60,926 bases of DNA. It comes from an uncultured Paraburkholderia sp. (GTDB lineage: Bacteria > Pseudomonadota > Gammaproteobacteria > Burkholderiales > Burkholderiaceae). The position numbers and the translations under genes are program-made. Numbering within the stretch: the first letter of the stretch is position 1; the number at the start of each line of letters is the position of its first letter. The notes beneath the pieces were generated by a model. That model searched no databases. It worked only from the letters and a program-made list of their open reading frames with translations, and was not told the DNA's origin. Shown here piece after piece: positions 11,089 through 20,674 of the stretch. Where the stretch lies: contig CALNWS010000023.1 of the NCBI GenBank assembly GCA_940747215.1, forward strand, positions 1-60,926, given 5' to 3'.

Positions 11089-12864
11089 ATGGCTGCAATT
11101 AAGAACAATCTGCCGCGTCGCAAGTTTGACGTGGTTATCGTCGGCGCCGGCGGCTCGGGAATGCGCGCTTCGCTGCAACTCGCGCGCGCCGGTCTGTCGG
11201 TCTGCGTGCTGTCCAAGGTGTTCCCCACACGTTCGCACACGGTCGCGGCCCAGGGCGGCATCGGCGCATCGCTCGGCAACATGAGCGAAGACAACTGGCA
11301 TTACCACTTCTACGACACGATCAAGGGTTCCGACTGGCTTGGCGACCAGAACGCGATCGAATTCATGTGCCGTGAAGCACCGAACGCCGTCTACGAACTC
11401 GAACACATGGGCATGCCGTTCGACCGTAACGCCGACGGCACGATCTATCAGCGCCCGTTCGGCGGCCACACCGCGAACTACGGCGAAAAGCCGGTGCAAC
11501 GCGCTTGCGCTGCCGCTGACCGTACCGGTCACGCGCTGCTGCACACGCTGTATCAGCAGAACGTCGAAGCGAAGACGCAGTTTTTCGTCGAATGGATGGC
11601 GCTGGATCTGATCCGCGACGCCGACGGCGACGTGCTCGGCGTGACCGCGCTGGAAATGGAAACCGGCGACGTCTACATCCTCGAAGGCAAGACCACGCTG
11701 TTCGCAACGGGCGGCGCAGGCCGGATCTTCGCGGCATCCACCAACGCGTTCATCAACACCGGTGACGGCTTGGGTATGGCTGCGCGTTCGGGCATCGCGC
11801 TGCAGGACATGGAATTCTGGCAATTCCACCCCACCGGCGTGGCCGGCGCGGGCGTGCTGATTACCGAAGGCGTGCGTGGCGAAGGCGGCATTCTGCGTAA
11901 CTCGAACGGCGAGCGTTTCATGGAACGCTACGCGCCGACGTTGAAGGATCTGGCGCCGCGCGACTTCGTTTCGCGTTCGATGGACCAGGAAATCAAGGAA
12001 GGTCGCGGCGTGGGTCCGAACAAGGACCACGTGCTGCTCGACCTGTCGCACATCGGCGCAGAGACGATCATGAAGCGTCTGCCGTCGATCCGCGAAATCG
12101 CGATGAAGTTCGCGAACGTCGACTGCATTAAAGAGCCGATCCCGGTTGTGCCGACCATTCACTACCAGATGGGCGGTATCCCGACGAACATCAACGGTCA
12201 GGTCGTGGGCACGGTGCACGGTCACGAAGAAGTCGTCAACGGCTTCCACGCTGTCGGCGAATGCTCGTGCGTGTCGGTGCACGGTGCAAACCGTCTCGGC
12301 ACGAACTCGCTGCTCGACCTCGTGGTATTCGGCCGCGCAGCCGGCAACCACATCGTCAAGCACGTGAAGGACATGAAGGAGCACAAGCCGCTGCCGGCCG
12401 ACGCTGCCGACTTCTCGATGGCGCGTCTGGACAAGCTGGAAAAGTCGTCGTCGGGCGAATACTCGCAAGACGTCGCTGCCGAAATCCGCTCCACGATGCA
12501 GGCGCATGCAGGCGTGTTCCGTACGTCAAAGCTGCTCGCCGAAGGCGTCGAGCGCATTCGCGAAGTCTCGGAACGTGCCAAGAATATTTACCTGAAGGAT
12601 AAGTCGAAAGTGTTCAACACGGCCCGCGTTGAAGCGCTGGAAGTGGAGAACCTGATCGAAGTGGCACGTGCCACGATGGTTTCCGCCGAAGCGCGTAAGG
12701 AAAGTCGTGGCGCGCACGCGCAGAACGACTTCGAACATCGCGACGACGAAAACTGGCTGCTCCATACGCTGTGGTTCAGCGAAGGCGATCGCCTCGACTA
12801 TAAGCCGGTTTACATGAAGCCGCTGACGGTCGAATCGGTTCTGCCGAAAGCGCGGACCTTCTAA
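11089..12864 (+). CDS. sdhA: succinate dehydrogenase, flavoprotein subunit
   Basis: Catalytic FAD subunit of complex II that oxidises succinate to fumarate. An upstream in-frame start at 11047 overlaps sdh[21 protein letters not shown] at 11089 fits the operon spacing and the family N terminus. The 591 residues carry the GAGGSGMRA dinucleotide fold, the covalent-FAD histidine in [24 protein letters not shown], the active-site RGEGGILRN and the [20 protein letters not shown] motif. The frame is intact. Confidence 0.97.
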   Translation: MAAIKNNLPRRKFDVVIVGAGGSGMRASLQLARAGLSVCVLSKVFPTRSHTVAAQGGIGASLGNMSEDNWHYHFYDTIKGSDWLGDQNAIEFMCREAPNAVYELEHMGMPFDRNADGTIYQRPFGGHTANYGEKPVQRACAAADRTGHALLHTLYQQNVEAKTQFFVEWMALDLIRDADGDVLGVTALEMETGDVYILEGKTTLFATGGAGRIFAASTNAFINTGDGLGMAARSGIALQDMEFWQFHPTGVAGAGVLITEGVRGEGGILRNSNGERFMERYAPTLKDLAPRDFVSRSMDQEIKEGRGVGPNKDHVLLDLSHIGAETIMKRLPSIREIAMKFANVDCIKEPIPVVPTIHYQMGGIPTNINGQVVGTVHGHEEVVNGFHAVGECSCVSVHGANRLGTNSLLDLVVFGRAAGNHIVKHVKDMKEHKPLPADAADFSMARLDKLEKSSSGEYSQDVAAEIRSTMQAHAGVFRTSKLLAEGVERIREVSERAKNIYLKDKSKVFNTARVEALEVENLIEVARATMVSAEARKESRGAHAQNDFEHRDDENWLLHTLWFSEGDRLDYKPVYMKPLTVESVLPKARTF

Positions 12865-12888
12865 GGCACAAGTCAAAGGAATTTAGAA

Positions 12889-13593
12889 ATGGCAAAGCGT
12901 ACTTTCGAAATTTATCGCTACGATCCGGACAAGGACGCCGCGCCGCGCATGCAAACGTACGAGATCGAAATCGACTCGCACGAACGCATGCTGCTGGAAG
13001 CGCTCGTCAAGCTGAAGGCGCTGGACGAAACGCTGTCGTTCCGCCGTTCGTGCCGCGAAGGCGTGTGCGGTTCGGACGCAATGAACATCAACGGCAAGAA
13101 CGGTCTGGCGTGTCTTACGAACCTGAACGACCTACCGCAAAAGATCGTGCTGCGCCCGCTGCCGGGCCTGCCGGTCATTCGCGACCTGATCGTCGACATG
13201 ACGCAGTTCTTCAACCAGTATCACTCGATCAAGCCGTACCTGATCAACGATACGCCGCCGCCGGAAAAAGAACGTCTGCAGTCGCCGGAAGAACGCGACG
13301 AGCTGGACGGTCTGTACGAATGTATCCTGTGCGCCAGCTGCTCGACCTCGTGCCCGAGCTTCTGGTGGAATCCGGACAAGTTCGTCGGCCCGGCAGGCCT
13401 GCTGCAAGCCTATCGCTTTATCGCGGACAGCCGTGACGAAGCAACGGGCGAGCGCCTCGATAACTTGGAAGATCCGTACCGTCTGTTCCGTTGCCACACC
13501 ATCATGAATTGCGTCGACGTTTGCCCGAAGGGCCTGAACCCTACCAAGGCGATTGGCAAGATCAAGGAATTGATGGTGCGCCGCGCGGTCTGA
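12889..13593 (+). CDS. sdhB: succinate dehydrogenase, iron-sulfur subunit
   Basis: Carries electrons from FAD to quinone through three iron-sulfur clusters. The 234 residues show the [2Fe-2S] motif [25 protein letters not shown] (near 60-80), the [4Fe-4S] motif [16 protein letters not shown] (near 145) and the [3Fe-4S]/[4Fe-4S] cysteines in [17 protein letters not shown] (near 205). It starts 24 bp after sdhA and stops 1 bp before sdhE. Confidence 0.97.
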   Translation: MAKRTFEIYRYDPDKDAAPRMQTYEIEIDSHERMLLEALVKLKALDETLSFRRSCREGVCGSDAMNINGKNGLACLTNLNDLPQKIVLRPLPGLPVIRDLIVDMTQFFNQYHSIKPYLINDTPPPEKERLQSPEERDELDGLYECILCASCSTSCPSFWWNPDKFVGPAGLLQAYRFIADSRDEATGERLDNLEDPYRLFRCHTIMNCVDVCPKGLNPTKAIGKIKELMVRRAV

Positions 13594-13594
13594 G

Positions 13595-13867
13595 ATGGAA
13601 GACGCATCGCATCAGTCCAACCCTCTTCGCCGCGCGCGCCTTCGCTGGCGCGCGCGGCGCGGCTTGCTGGAAAACGATCTGATCTTCGAACGTTTTTTCA
13701 GCCGATATGAGCATGACCTTAGCGACGCCGACGTGGGTGCACTTACCCGCCTGCTCGAGCTGAGCGATAACGACCTGATGGACTTGCTGCTCGCGCGCAA
13801 CGAACCGGAAGGCGAGCTTGCTGACCCAGACGTAGTCTGTGTTCTGGAGCTGCTGCGCACTGCTTGA
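13595..13867 (+). CDS. sdhE: FAD assembly factor SdhE
   Basis: Small soluble protein (90 residues) that helps attach FAD covalently to SdhA. The family signature is visible as RARLRWRARRGLLENDLIFE, containing the RGxxE motif, followed by a short helical bundle (LSDADVGALTRLLELSDNDL). It begins one base after the sdhB stop and precedes gltA by about 70 bp. Confidence 0.95.
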   Translation: MEDASHQSNPLRRARLRWRARRGLLENDLIFERFFSRYEHDLSDADVGALTRLLELSDNDLMDLLLARNEPEGELADPDVVCVLELLRTA

Positions 13868-13936
13868 GCGCGTGTTCGTTGTTCTAGGCTTGCAATTATC
13901 GAAAACCTGTTTCCATACTTCGATTGAGGATGTGTT

Positions 13937-15238
13937 ATGACCCCGTCAGATGTTAAAGCCACGCTATCGTTCAGCGACAATTCGCCGAGCGTTGAAATGC
14001 CGATTTACAAGGGCACTCTCGGCCCGGACGTGATCGACATCCGCAAACTGTACGGCCAGACCGGCAAGTTCACGTACGACCCGGGCTTCATGTCGACGGC
14101 GGCGTGTAACTCGGCGATCACCTACATCGACGGCGACAAGGGCGAGCTGCTGTACCGCGGCTACCCGATCGACAACCTCGCGGAAAACGCCGACTTCCTC
14201 GAAACCTGCTACCTGCTGCTGAAGGGCGAACTGCCGAACGCGCAGCAGAAGGAAGAGTTCGTGAAAACGGTCACGAACCACACGATGGTGCATGAGCAGA
14301 TGCACTTCTTCTTCCGCGGTTTCCGTCGCGACGCCCACCCGATGGCGATTCTGGTCGCTGCGGTGGGCGCGCTGTCGGCGTTTTATCACGACTCGCTCGA
14401 CATCAACAATTCGCGTCACCGTGAAGTCTCGGCCATTCGCATGATCGCGAAGCTGCCGACGCTTGTCGCCATGGCGTACAAGTACAGCATCGGCCAACCG
14501 TTTGCGTACCCAAAGAACGACCTGTCGTACAGCGCTAACTTCATGCACATGATGTTCTCGAACCCGTGCGAAGAGTACAAGGTCAACGACGTGCTGGTGC
14601 GCGCGCTCGACCGTATCCTGATCCTGCACGCAGACCACGAGCAGAACGCATCGACCTCGACTGTGCGTCTCGCCGGTTCGTCGGGCGCGAATCCGTTCGC
14701 ATGTATCGCAGCAGGTATCGCATGTCTGTGGGGTCCGGCGCACGGTGGTGCGAACGAAGCCGCACTGAATATGCTGGAAGAAATCGGCTCGGTCGACAAC
14801 ATTCCTGAATTCATCAAGCAGGTGAAGGACAAGAATTCGGGCGTGAAGCTGATGGGCTTTGGTCACCGCGTGTACAAGAACTACGACCCGCGTGCGAAAC
14901 TGATGCGCGAAACCTGCCACGAAGTGCTGAACGAACTGGGCCTGCACGACGACCCGCTGTTCAAGCTGGCCATGGCATTGGAAAAAATCGCGCTGGAAGA
15001 CGAGTATTTCGTGTCGCGTAAGCTGTACCCGAACGTCGACTTCTACTCGGGTATCGTGCAGCGCGCGCTGGGCATCCCGACGTCCATGTTCACGTGTATC
15101 TTCGCGATGGCACGTACCGTGGGCTGGATTGCACAGTGGAACGAAATGATCGCCGATCCTGAGCAGAAGATTGGCCGTCCGCGTCAACTGTTCATTGGCG
15201 ACACGGAACGTGAAGCGAAGCCGATCGCCAAGCGCTAA
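13937..15238 (+). CDS. gltA: citrate synthase
   Basis: Condenses acetyl-CoA and oxaloacetate to citrate, the entry step of the TCA cycle. The 433-residue length fits the hexameric Gram-negative type II enzyme. Visible motifs: [20 protein letters not shown] near the N terminus, [13 protein letters not shown], the catalytic [12 protein letters not shown] (His), [14 protein letters not shown] (His) and the catalytic Asp region [13 protein letters not shown] ([13 protein letters not shown]). The frame is intact. With prpC destroyed, this is the only working citrate synthase family member seen here. Confidence 0.97.
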   Translation: MTPSDVKATLSFSDNSPSVEMPIYKGTLGPDVIDIRKLYGQTGKFTYDPGFMSTAACNSAITYIDGDKGELLYRGYPIDNLAENADFLETCYLLLKGELPNAQQKEEFVKTVTNHTMVHEQMHFFFRGFRRDAHPMAILVAAVGALSAFYHDSLDINNSRHREVSAIRMIAKLPTLVAMAYKYSIGQPFAYPKNDLSYSANFMHMMFSNPCEEYKVNDVLVRALDRILILHADHEQNASTSTVRLAGSSGANPFACIAAGIACLWGPAHGGANEAALNMLEEIGSVDNIPEFIKQVKDKNSGVKLMGFGHRVYKNYDPRAKLMRETCHEVLNELGLHDDPLFKLAMALEKIALEDEYFVSRKLYPNVDFYSGIVQRALGIPTSMFTCIFAMARTVGWIAQWNEMIADPEQKIGRPRQLFIGDTEREAKPIAKR

Positions 15239-15304
15239 GCATTGAAACGCACGAAGCGGCACGTCGGGAAACCGGCTGCGCCGCCAAGTGCGGTAGTTTG
15301 AAAG

Positions 15305-15337
15305 AAGCCCCGACGGCCATGCCGTCGGGGCTTTTTC
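15305..15337 (+). terminator. terminator of the sdh-gltA operon
   Basis: AAGCCCCGACGGC pairs with GCCGTCGGGGCTT around a CAT loop, followed by a T run (CTTTTTCTTT). A textbook Rho-independent terminator 65 bp after the gltA stop. Confidence 0.92.
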
Positions 15338-15529
15338 TTTGCACGACGTTTCGGCTTCAAAGCGGCGCCGCAGCCTGACGGGTGGCATCGATACAGGTAT
15401 CGTCACTACCACCCAACTCCCTGTTTTTTTATTGGTTTTTCCCCTGATTCATGGCCCCGGAGCGGGGCGCTGCGTGGCATAATCGACTGACACAGTCAGC
15501 CCGCAGTCGTTACTACCCCGCATACCACC

Positions 15530-16939
15530 ATGGCACAGACTCTCTACGACAAATTGTGGAACACGCACGTGGTCCACACGGAAGACGACGGTACGACGAT
15601 TCTCTACATCGACCGCCACCTGCTGCACGAAGTCACCAGCCCGCAGGCGTTCGAAGGCCTGAAGATGGCCGAGCGTCCGGTGTGGCGCATCAGCGCGAAC
15701 TTGGCCGTGTCGGACCATAACGTGCCGACCACCGACCGCAGTCACGGCATTGCCGATCCGGTCTCGAAGCTGCAGGTTGACACGCTCGATTCGAACTGCG
15801 ACGCTTACGGCATCACGCAGTTCAAGATGATGAACGACCTGCGTCAGGGCATCGTCCACATCATCGGGCCGGAGCAGGGCGCTACGCTGCCTGGCATGAC
15901 GATCGTCTGCGGCGACTCGCACACGTCCACGCATGGCGCGTTCGGCGCGCTCGCGCATGGCATTGGCACCTCCGAAGTCGAGCACGTGCTGGCCACGCAA
16001 ACGCTGTTGCAGAGAAAGAGCAAGAACATGCTCGTGAAGGTGGAAGGCCAGTTGCCGCGCGGCTGTACCGCGAAAGACATCGTGCTCGCCATCATCGGCA
16101 AGATCGGCACGGCAGGCGGCACCGGCTACGCAATCGAGTTCGGCGGTTCGACGATTCGCTCGCTCTCCATGGAAGGCCGCATGACGGTCTGCAACATGGC
16201 GATCGAAGCGGGCGCGCGAGCTGGCATGGTCGCCGCGGACGACACCACGGTCGAATATCTGAAGGGCCGCCCGTTCTCGCCGGAAGGCGTCGAGTGGGAT
16301 CACGCGGTGGAATACTGGAAGCAGTTCAAGTCCGACGAAGGCGCGCATTTCGACCGCGTCGTCGAACTGAATGCCGCTGAAGTGCCGCAAGTCACGTGGG
16401 GCACGTCGCCGGAAATGGTCACGGCAGTAGACGGCCGCGTGCCCGATCCCGAGCGCGAAAAAGACCCGGTGAAACGCGACGCAATGGAGCGCGCGCTGAA
16501 ATACATGGCGCTCGAACCGAATGCACCGATCGAGTCCATCAGGCCGGATAAAGTCTTCATTGGATCGTGCACCAACGCGCGCATTGAAGACATTCGTGCC
16601 GCGGCTTACGTCGTGAAGAAACTCGGTCGCCGTGTCGCGCCGAACATCCGTCTCGCCATGGTCGTACCGGGTTCGGGACTGGTGAAGGCGCAAGCGGAGA
16701 AAGAAGGCCTCGACAAGGTCTTTACCGAGGCAGGTTTCGAATGGCGTGAGCCAGGTTGCTCGATGTGTCTCGCGATGAACGCCGACCGGCTCGATCCGGG
16801 CGAGCGTTGCGCGTCCACGTCGAATCGTAATTTCGAAGGTCGTCAGGGTGCCGGTGGCCGTACGCACCTAGTCAGCCCCGCGATGGCTGCGGCTGCGGCC
16901 ATCGAAGGGCATTTCGTCGATATTCGCAAGCTTGGATAA
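15530..16939 (+). CDS. leuC: 3-isopropylmalate dehydratase, large subunit
   Basis: With LeuD isomerises 2-isopropylmalate to 3-isopropylmalate in leucine synthesis. The 469 residues are the normal length. Cluster ligands are visible in [20 protein letters not shown] (near residue 350) and [16 protein letters not shown] (near 410); the N-terminal [20 protein letters not shown] is typical. It starts about 190 bp after the gltA terminator. A CATAAT hexamer at 15478-15483 could be the -10 box, but I see no good -35 match. Confidence 0.97.
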   Translation: MAQTLYDKLWNTHVVHTEDDGTTILYIDRHLLHEVTSPQAFEGLKMAERPVWRISANLAVSDHNVPTTDRSHGIADPVSKLQVDTLDSNCDAYGITQFKMMNDLRQGIVHIIGPEQGATLPGMTIVCGDSHTSTHGAFGALAHGIGTSEVEHVLATQTLLQRKSKNMLVKVEGQLPRGCTAKDIVLAIIGKIGTAGGTGYAIEFGGSTIRSLSMEGRMTVCNMAIEAGARAGMVAADDTTVEYLKGRPFSPEGVEWDHAVEYWKQFKSDEGAHFDRVVELNAAEVPQVTWGTSPEMVTAVDGRVPDPEREKDPVKRDAMERALKYMALEPNAPIESIRPDKVFIGSCTNARIEDIRAAAYVVKKLGRRVAPNIRLAMVVPGSGLVKAQAEKEGLDKVFTEAGFEWREPGCSMCLAMNADRLDPGERCASTSNRNFEGRQGAGGRTHLVSPAMAAAAAIEGHFVDIRKLG

Positions 16940-16944
16940 ATCGC

Positions 16945-17105
16945 ATGATGAAGAACATGAATCGCACCACTTTATACTGCGCCGCTTCGCACTCGGCATC
17001 TTGGCTGGGCTTCTGCTCGGTCTGGCCGGCTGCAACATGGTGCACGGATTCGGCGAGGACATGTCGCACCTCGGCAATTCGATCAGCAACCACGCTGACA
17101 AATAA
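16945..17105 (+). pseudogene. entericidin-type small lipoprotein, frameshifted
   Basis: Between leuC and leuD there is a short gene whose second part reads LRRFALGILAGLLLGLAGCN with a lipobox (LAGC), then MVHGFGEDMSHLGNSISNHA and DK with TAA at 17103-17105: the entericidin A/B pattern. That frame has no start codon upstream; the plausible starts (16945, 16948, 16957) lie in another frame that reads MNRTTL and then meets TATACTG near 16972-16980. Two extra bases there (TA) would explain the break. If real, the lipoprotein is not made. Confidence 0.7.
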
Positions 17106-17191
17106 GCGGTTTTTGATTTGTGCCGGCGATGCGGGGAGCGGCTCTCGGGCCGTCACGCGCATCGCCCGGTCTTGAGACAGGCAGAAGCGTC

Positions 17192-17845
17192 ATGGATAAA
17201 TTCATCGTACACACCGGCGTCGTGGCGCCGCTCGATCGCGAGAACGTCGACACGGACGCGATCATTCCGAAGCAGTTCCTGAAGTCGATCAAGCGCACGG
17301 GTTTCGGTCCGAACGCGTTCGACGAATGGCGCTACCTCGATCATGGCGAACCTGGGCAGGACAATTCGAAGCGCCCGCTGAACCCGGACTTCGTGCTGAA
17401 CCAGCCGCGCTATCAGGGCGCATCGCTGTTGCTCGCGCGCAAGAATTTCGGCTGCGGCAGCTCGCGTGAGCACGCGCCATGGGCGTTGCAGCAGTACGGC
17501 TTCGGCGCGATTATCGCGCCGAGTTTCGCCGACATTTTTTATAACAACTGCTTCAAGAACGGCCTGCTGCCCATCATGCTGACCGAGCAGCAAGTCGACC
17601 ATCTGTTCAACGAAACGTACGCGTTCAACGATTTCAAGCTGACCGTCGACCTCGAAGCGCAGATCGTGCGTACGTCGGACGACGGCACGGAGTATCCGTT
17701 CGAAGTCGCGGCGTTCCGCAAGTACTGTCTGCTGAACGGTTTCGACGACATCGGCCTCACGCTGCGTCATGCGGCCAAGATCCGTCAGTTCGAAGTTGAG
17801 CGCATCACGAAGCAGCCTTGGCTGGCGCATCGCATTGTCGGATAA
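17192..17845 (+). CDS. leuD: 3-isopropylmalate dehydratase, small subunit
   Basis: Small subunit of isopropylmalate isomerase, 217 residues. I chose the start [20 protein letters not shown] at 17192 rather than the in-frame ATG at 17120, because this matches the family N terminus. Substrate-binding motifs [20 protein letters not shown] and [20 protein letters not shown] are present. It lies 87 bp after the entericidin remnant and 84 bp before leuB. Confidence 0.96.
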   Translation: MDKFIVHTGVVAPLDRENVDTDAIIPKQFLKSIKRTGFGPNAFDEWRYLDHGEPGQDNSKRPLNPDFVLNQPRYQGASLLLARKNFGCGSSREHAPWALQQYGFGAIIAPSFADIFYNNCFKNGLLPIMLTEQQVDHLFNETYAFNDFKLTVDLEAQIVRTSDDGTEYPFEVAAFRKYCLLNGFDDIGLTLRHAAKIRQFEVERITKQPWLAHRIVG

Positions 17846-17929
17846 GCAGGCGCGTGGGTTTCAACCCGCGCGCTTGCCGCCAGTTCAATCGCGCTTGAAA
17901 GTCACGAAGCAAATCATCAAGGAATTCGC

Positions 17930-18997
17930 ATGAAGATCGCAGTGTTGCCGGGCGACGGCATCGGTCCCGAAATCGTCAAGGAAGCCGTGAAGGTTCTGAA
18001 CGTGCTCGGCGAACAGTTCGAACTCGAAGAAGCGCCGGTTGGCGGCGCGGGCTATGAGGCGAAGGGCCATCCGCTGCCCGACTCCACGCTCGCGCTCGCG
18101 AAAGAGGCTGACGCGATTCTGTTCGGTGCCGTGGGCGACTGGAAGTACGATTCGCTTGAGCGTGCGCTGCGTCCGGAGCAGGCCATTCTGGGTCTGCGCA
18201 AACATCTGCAACTGTTCGCGAACTTCCGTCCGGCAATCTGCTATCCGCAACTCACGGGTGCTTCGTCGTTGAAGGAAGAGATCGTGTCCGGTCTCGACAT
18301 CCTGATCGTGCGCGAACTGAACGGCGACATTTATTTCGGTGCGCCGCGCGGCATGCGCGAGGCGCCGGACGGTCTCTTCGCCGGCGCGAAGGAAGGCTTC
18401 GACACGATGCGTTATTCGGAGCCAGAAGTGCGCCGCATCGCGCATGTCGCGTTCCAGGCGGCGCAAAGGCGCGACAAGAAGTTGACGAGCGTCGACAAGG
18501 CCAACGTGCTCGAAACGTCGCAGTTCTGGCGCGACATCATGATCGACGTATCGAAGGAGTATTCGGACGTCGAACTGTCACACATGTACGTTGACAATGC
18601 GGCCATGCAACTCGTGAAGGTGCCGAAGGCGTTCGACGTGGTCGTGACCGGCAACATGTTTGGTGATATTCTCTCGGACGAAGCGGCCATGCTCACCGGC
18701 TCGATCGGCATGCTGCCGTCGGCTTCGCTCGACAAGAACAGCAAGGGTCTGTACGAGCCGTCGCACGGTTCGGTACCGGACATCGCGGGCAAGGGTGTGG
18801 CGAATCCGCTGGCCACGATCCTGTCGGCGGCCATGATGCTGCGCTACTCGCTGAACAAGGCTGAGCAGGCCGATCGCATCGAAAATGCCGTGAAGAAGGT
18901 AATGGAACAAGGCTATCGCACCGGCGACATTCTCACGCCGGGTTGCAAGCAGGTCGGCACGGTCGCCATGGGCGACGCGGTGGTTGCAGCGCTGTAA
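17930..18997 (+). CDS. leuB: 3-isopropylmalate dehydrogenase
   Basis: NAD-dependent oxidative decarboxylation of 3-isopropylmalate in leucine synthesis; 355 residues, full length. [20 protein letters not shown] opens the protein; the substrate and metal-binding region includes [18 protein letters not shown] residues ([18 protein letters not shown]), [40 protein letters not shown] and the NAD site [20 protein letters not shown]. The frame is intact. Confidence 0.97.
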   Translation: MKIAVLPGDGIGPEIVKEAVKVLNVLGEQFELEEAPVGGAGYEAKGHPLPDSTLALAKEADAILFGAVGDWKYDSLERALRPEQAILGLRKHLQLFANFRPAICYPQLTGASSLKEEIVSGLDILIVRELNGDIYFGAPRGMREAPDGLFAGAKEGFDTMRYSEPEVRRIAHVAFQAAQRRDKKLTSVDKANVLETSQFWRDIMIDVSKEYSDVELSHMYVDNAAMQLVKVPKAFDVVVTGNMFGDILSDEAAMLTGSIGMLPSASLDKNSKGLYEPSHGSVPDIAGKGVANPLATILSAAMMLRYSLNKAEQADRIENAVKKVMEQGYRTGDILTPGCKQVGTVAMGDAVVAAL

Positions 18998-19383
18998 GGT
19001 GCATTCGAAGTAAAGGCGAAGCTGTTTGATCGGGCTTTCAGTAGCTTTTCAGCGGACTCGAGAAACGTGGATCGGCTTCGGTCGAAGCTGATCCACGCGT
19101 AATACGGACGATTCCGGCGGACAATCGCGTCGCCAGATTCCAGTTTCGTGTATATTGTAGCAATGGCATTTCAAGCTCAAATCTCTTCGATTTCGAAACT
19201 GCACGGCAAAACGGCTCGTGTGGTTGAGTTCGCCATTACCACCAAGCGCATGCAACGCGCGCAAAAACGATTACCCCGAAAACGATCACGAAACGCTGAT
19301 CGTCCGTCGTGCCCGCTCATCTTCCCCGCGCGGTCACTGCGGGCAAAGATGCGGGGAAGTTTGCATTCGAAGGGTATGAAGTC
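18998..19383 (+). other. 386-bp leuB-asd intergenic region
   Basis: Contains a long hairpin at 19066-19097 and an AT-richer stretch near 19140-19160 (TATATT at 19150) that may belong to the asd promoter. A 79-codon frame at 19148-19387 has no recognisable features and I do not accept it. No other gene is visible. Confidence 0.4.
19066..19097 (+). terminator. strong hairpin after leuB
   Basis: CGTGGATC-G-GCTTC, loop GGTC, GAAGC-T-GATCCACG: a 14-bp stem with one G-T wobble. No T tract follows (GCGTAATACGG), so it is either a weak or Rho-assisted terminator, an RNA-stabilising 3' end, or a structural element of a small RNA. Confidence 0.45.
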
Positions 19384-20505
19384 ATGAACGTAGGTCTCGT
19401 AGGTTGGCGCGGCATGGTCGGCAGCGTCCTCATGCAACGCATGCAGGAAGAGCGCGATTTCGATCTGATCGAACCGGTGTTTTTCAGCACCAGCAACGCG
19501 GGCGGCAACGCACCGTCGTTCGCCAAAAACGAGACCAAGCTCAAAGATGCAACAAGCATCGAAGACCTGAGGAAGTGCGAAGCGATCATCTCCTGCCAGG
19601 GCGGCGACTACACGAATGAAGTGTTCCCGAAGCTGCGCGCAGCGGGCTGGAATGGCTACTGGATCGACGCGGCTTCGTCGCTGCGCATGAAGGACGACGC
19701 GGTCATCATTCTCGATCCGGTCAACCTCGACGTGATCAAGAACGCGCTTGTCAAAGGCCAGAAGAATTTCATCGGCGGCAACTGCACGGTCAGCCTGATG
19801 CTGATGGCACTGGGTGGTCTGTTCCGCGAAGGCCTCGTCGACTGGATGACGACTATGACGTATCAGGCTGCATCCGGTGCGGGCGCGCAAAACATGCGCG
19901 AACTGCTGCAGCAAATGGGCACGTTGTACGGTGCGGCGAAGGAAGACCTAGCGAACCCGTCGTCAACAATTCTCGACATCGACCGCCGCGTGCTGTCCGC
20001 CATGAATAGCGACCGCATGCCGACCGACAACTTCGGCTTGCCGCTCGCCGGCTCGCTGATTCCGTGGATCAACAAGGATCTCGGCAACGGCATGTCGAAG
20101 GAAGAATGGAAGGGCGGTACCGAAACCAACAAGATTCTCGGCAAGCCGGCCATGGGTACGCCGGATTCGATTCCGGTCGACGGTTTGTGCGTGCGTATCG
20201 GCGCAATGCGTTGCCACTCGCAGGCGCTCACCATCAAGCTGAACAAGGACGTGCCGCTCGACGAAGTGAACAGCATCCTTGCATCGGGCAACGACTGGGT
20301 GAAGGTCGTGCCGAACGAGCGCGAAGCTTCCATGTGTGATCTGTCTCCGGCAGTGGTCACGGGCACGCTGACGGTGCCGGTTGGCCGCGTGCGCAAACTG
20401 GCAATGGGCGGCGAATATCTGTCCGCTTTCACGGTGGGCGATCAACTGTTGTGGGGCGCTGCGGAACCGCTGCGTCGCATGCTTCGCATTGTGCTCGACA
20501 AGTGA
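19384..20505 (+). CDS. asd: aspartate-semialdehyde dehydrogenase
   Basis: Reduces aspartyl phosphate to the semialdehyde, the branch point to lysine/diaminopimelate, methionine and threonine. The 373-residue start [20 protein letters not shown] at 19384 fits the Gram-negative family; the longer in-frame start at 19309 adds unrelated sequence. The catalytic cysteine is in [19 protein letters not shown]; the active-site His region is [17 protein letters not shown]. The frame is intact, as expected for a cell-wall precursor gene. Confidence 0.97.
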   Translation: MNVGLVGWRGMVGSVLMQRMQEERDFDLIEPVFFSTSNAGGNAPSFAKNETKLKDATSIEDLRKCEAIISCQGGDYTNEVFPKLRAAGWNGYWIDAASSLRMKDDAVIILDPVNLDVIKNALVKGQKNFIGGNCTVSLMLMALGGLFREGLVDWMTTMTYQAASGAGAQNMRELLQQMGTLYGAAKEDLANPSSTILDIDRRVLSAMNSDRMPTDNFGLPLAGSLIPWINKDLGNGMSKEEWKGGTETNKILGKPAMGTPDSIPVDGLCVRIGAMRCHSQALTIKLNKDVPLDEVNSILASGNDWVKVVPNEREASMCDLSPAVVTGTLTVPVGRVRKLAMGGEYLSAFTVGDQLLWGAAEPLRRMLRIVLDK

Positions 20506-20538
20506 AGTAAACTACGCGGGTACGACGCGTAGAAAACT

Positions 20539-20571
20539 CAAAAAGCGTCGCGCTTGCGCGGCGCTTTTTTC
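20539..20571 (+). terminator. terminator after asd
   Basis: AAAAAGCGTCGCGC pairs with GCGCGGCGCTTTTT (one G-T wobble) around a TT loop, ending in a T run; 34 bp after the asd stop codon. Confidence 0.88.
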
Positions 20572-20674
20572 ATTGTGTGTTCCAAATAATAATTTGTCTT
20601 TTTCCAATTGCAAAAAAGCTGCGCGCTGACGCGCCTGGAGTCCCGATGACCTTTCGACTCTCTTCCCTGCGGCC

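Noticed and set aside
10924..12507. 527-codon leftward frame across sdhD/sdhA
   Set aside because: Shadow of intact sdhA with its FAD motifs.
19148..19387. 79-codon frame before asd
   Set aside because: Overlaps the asd start, has no ribosome site and no recognisable content.
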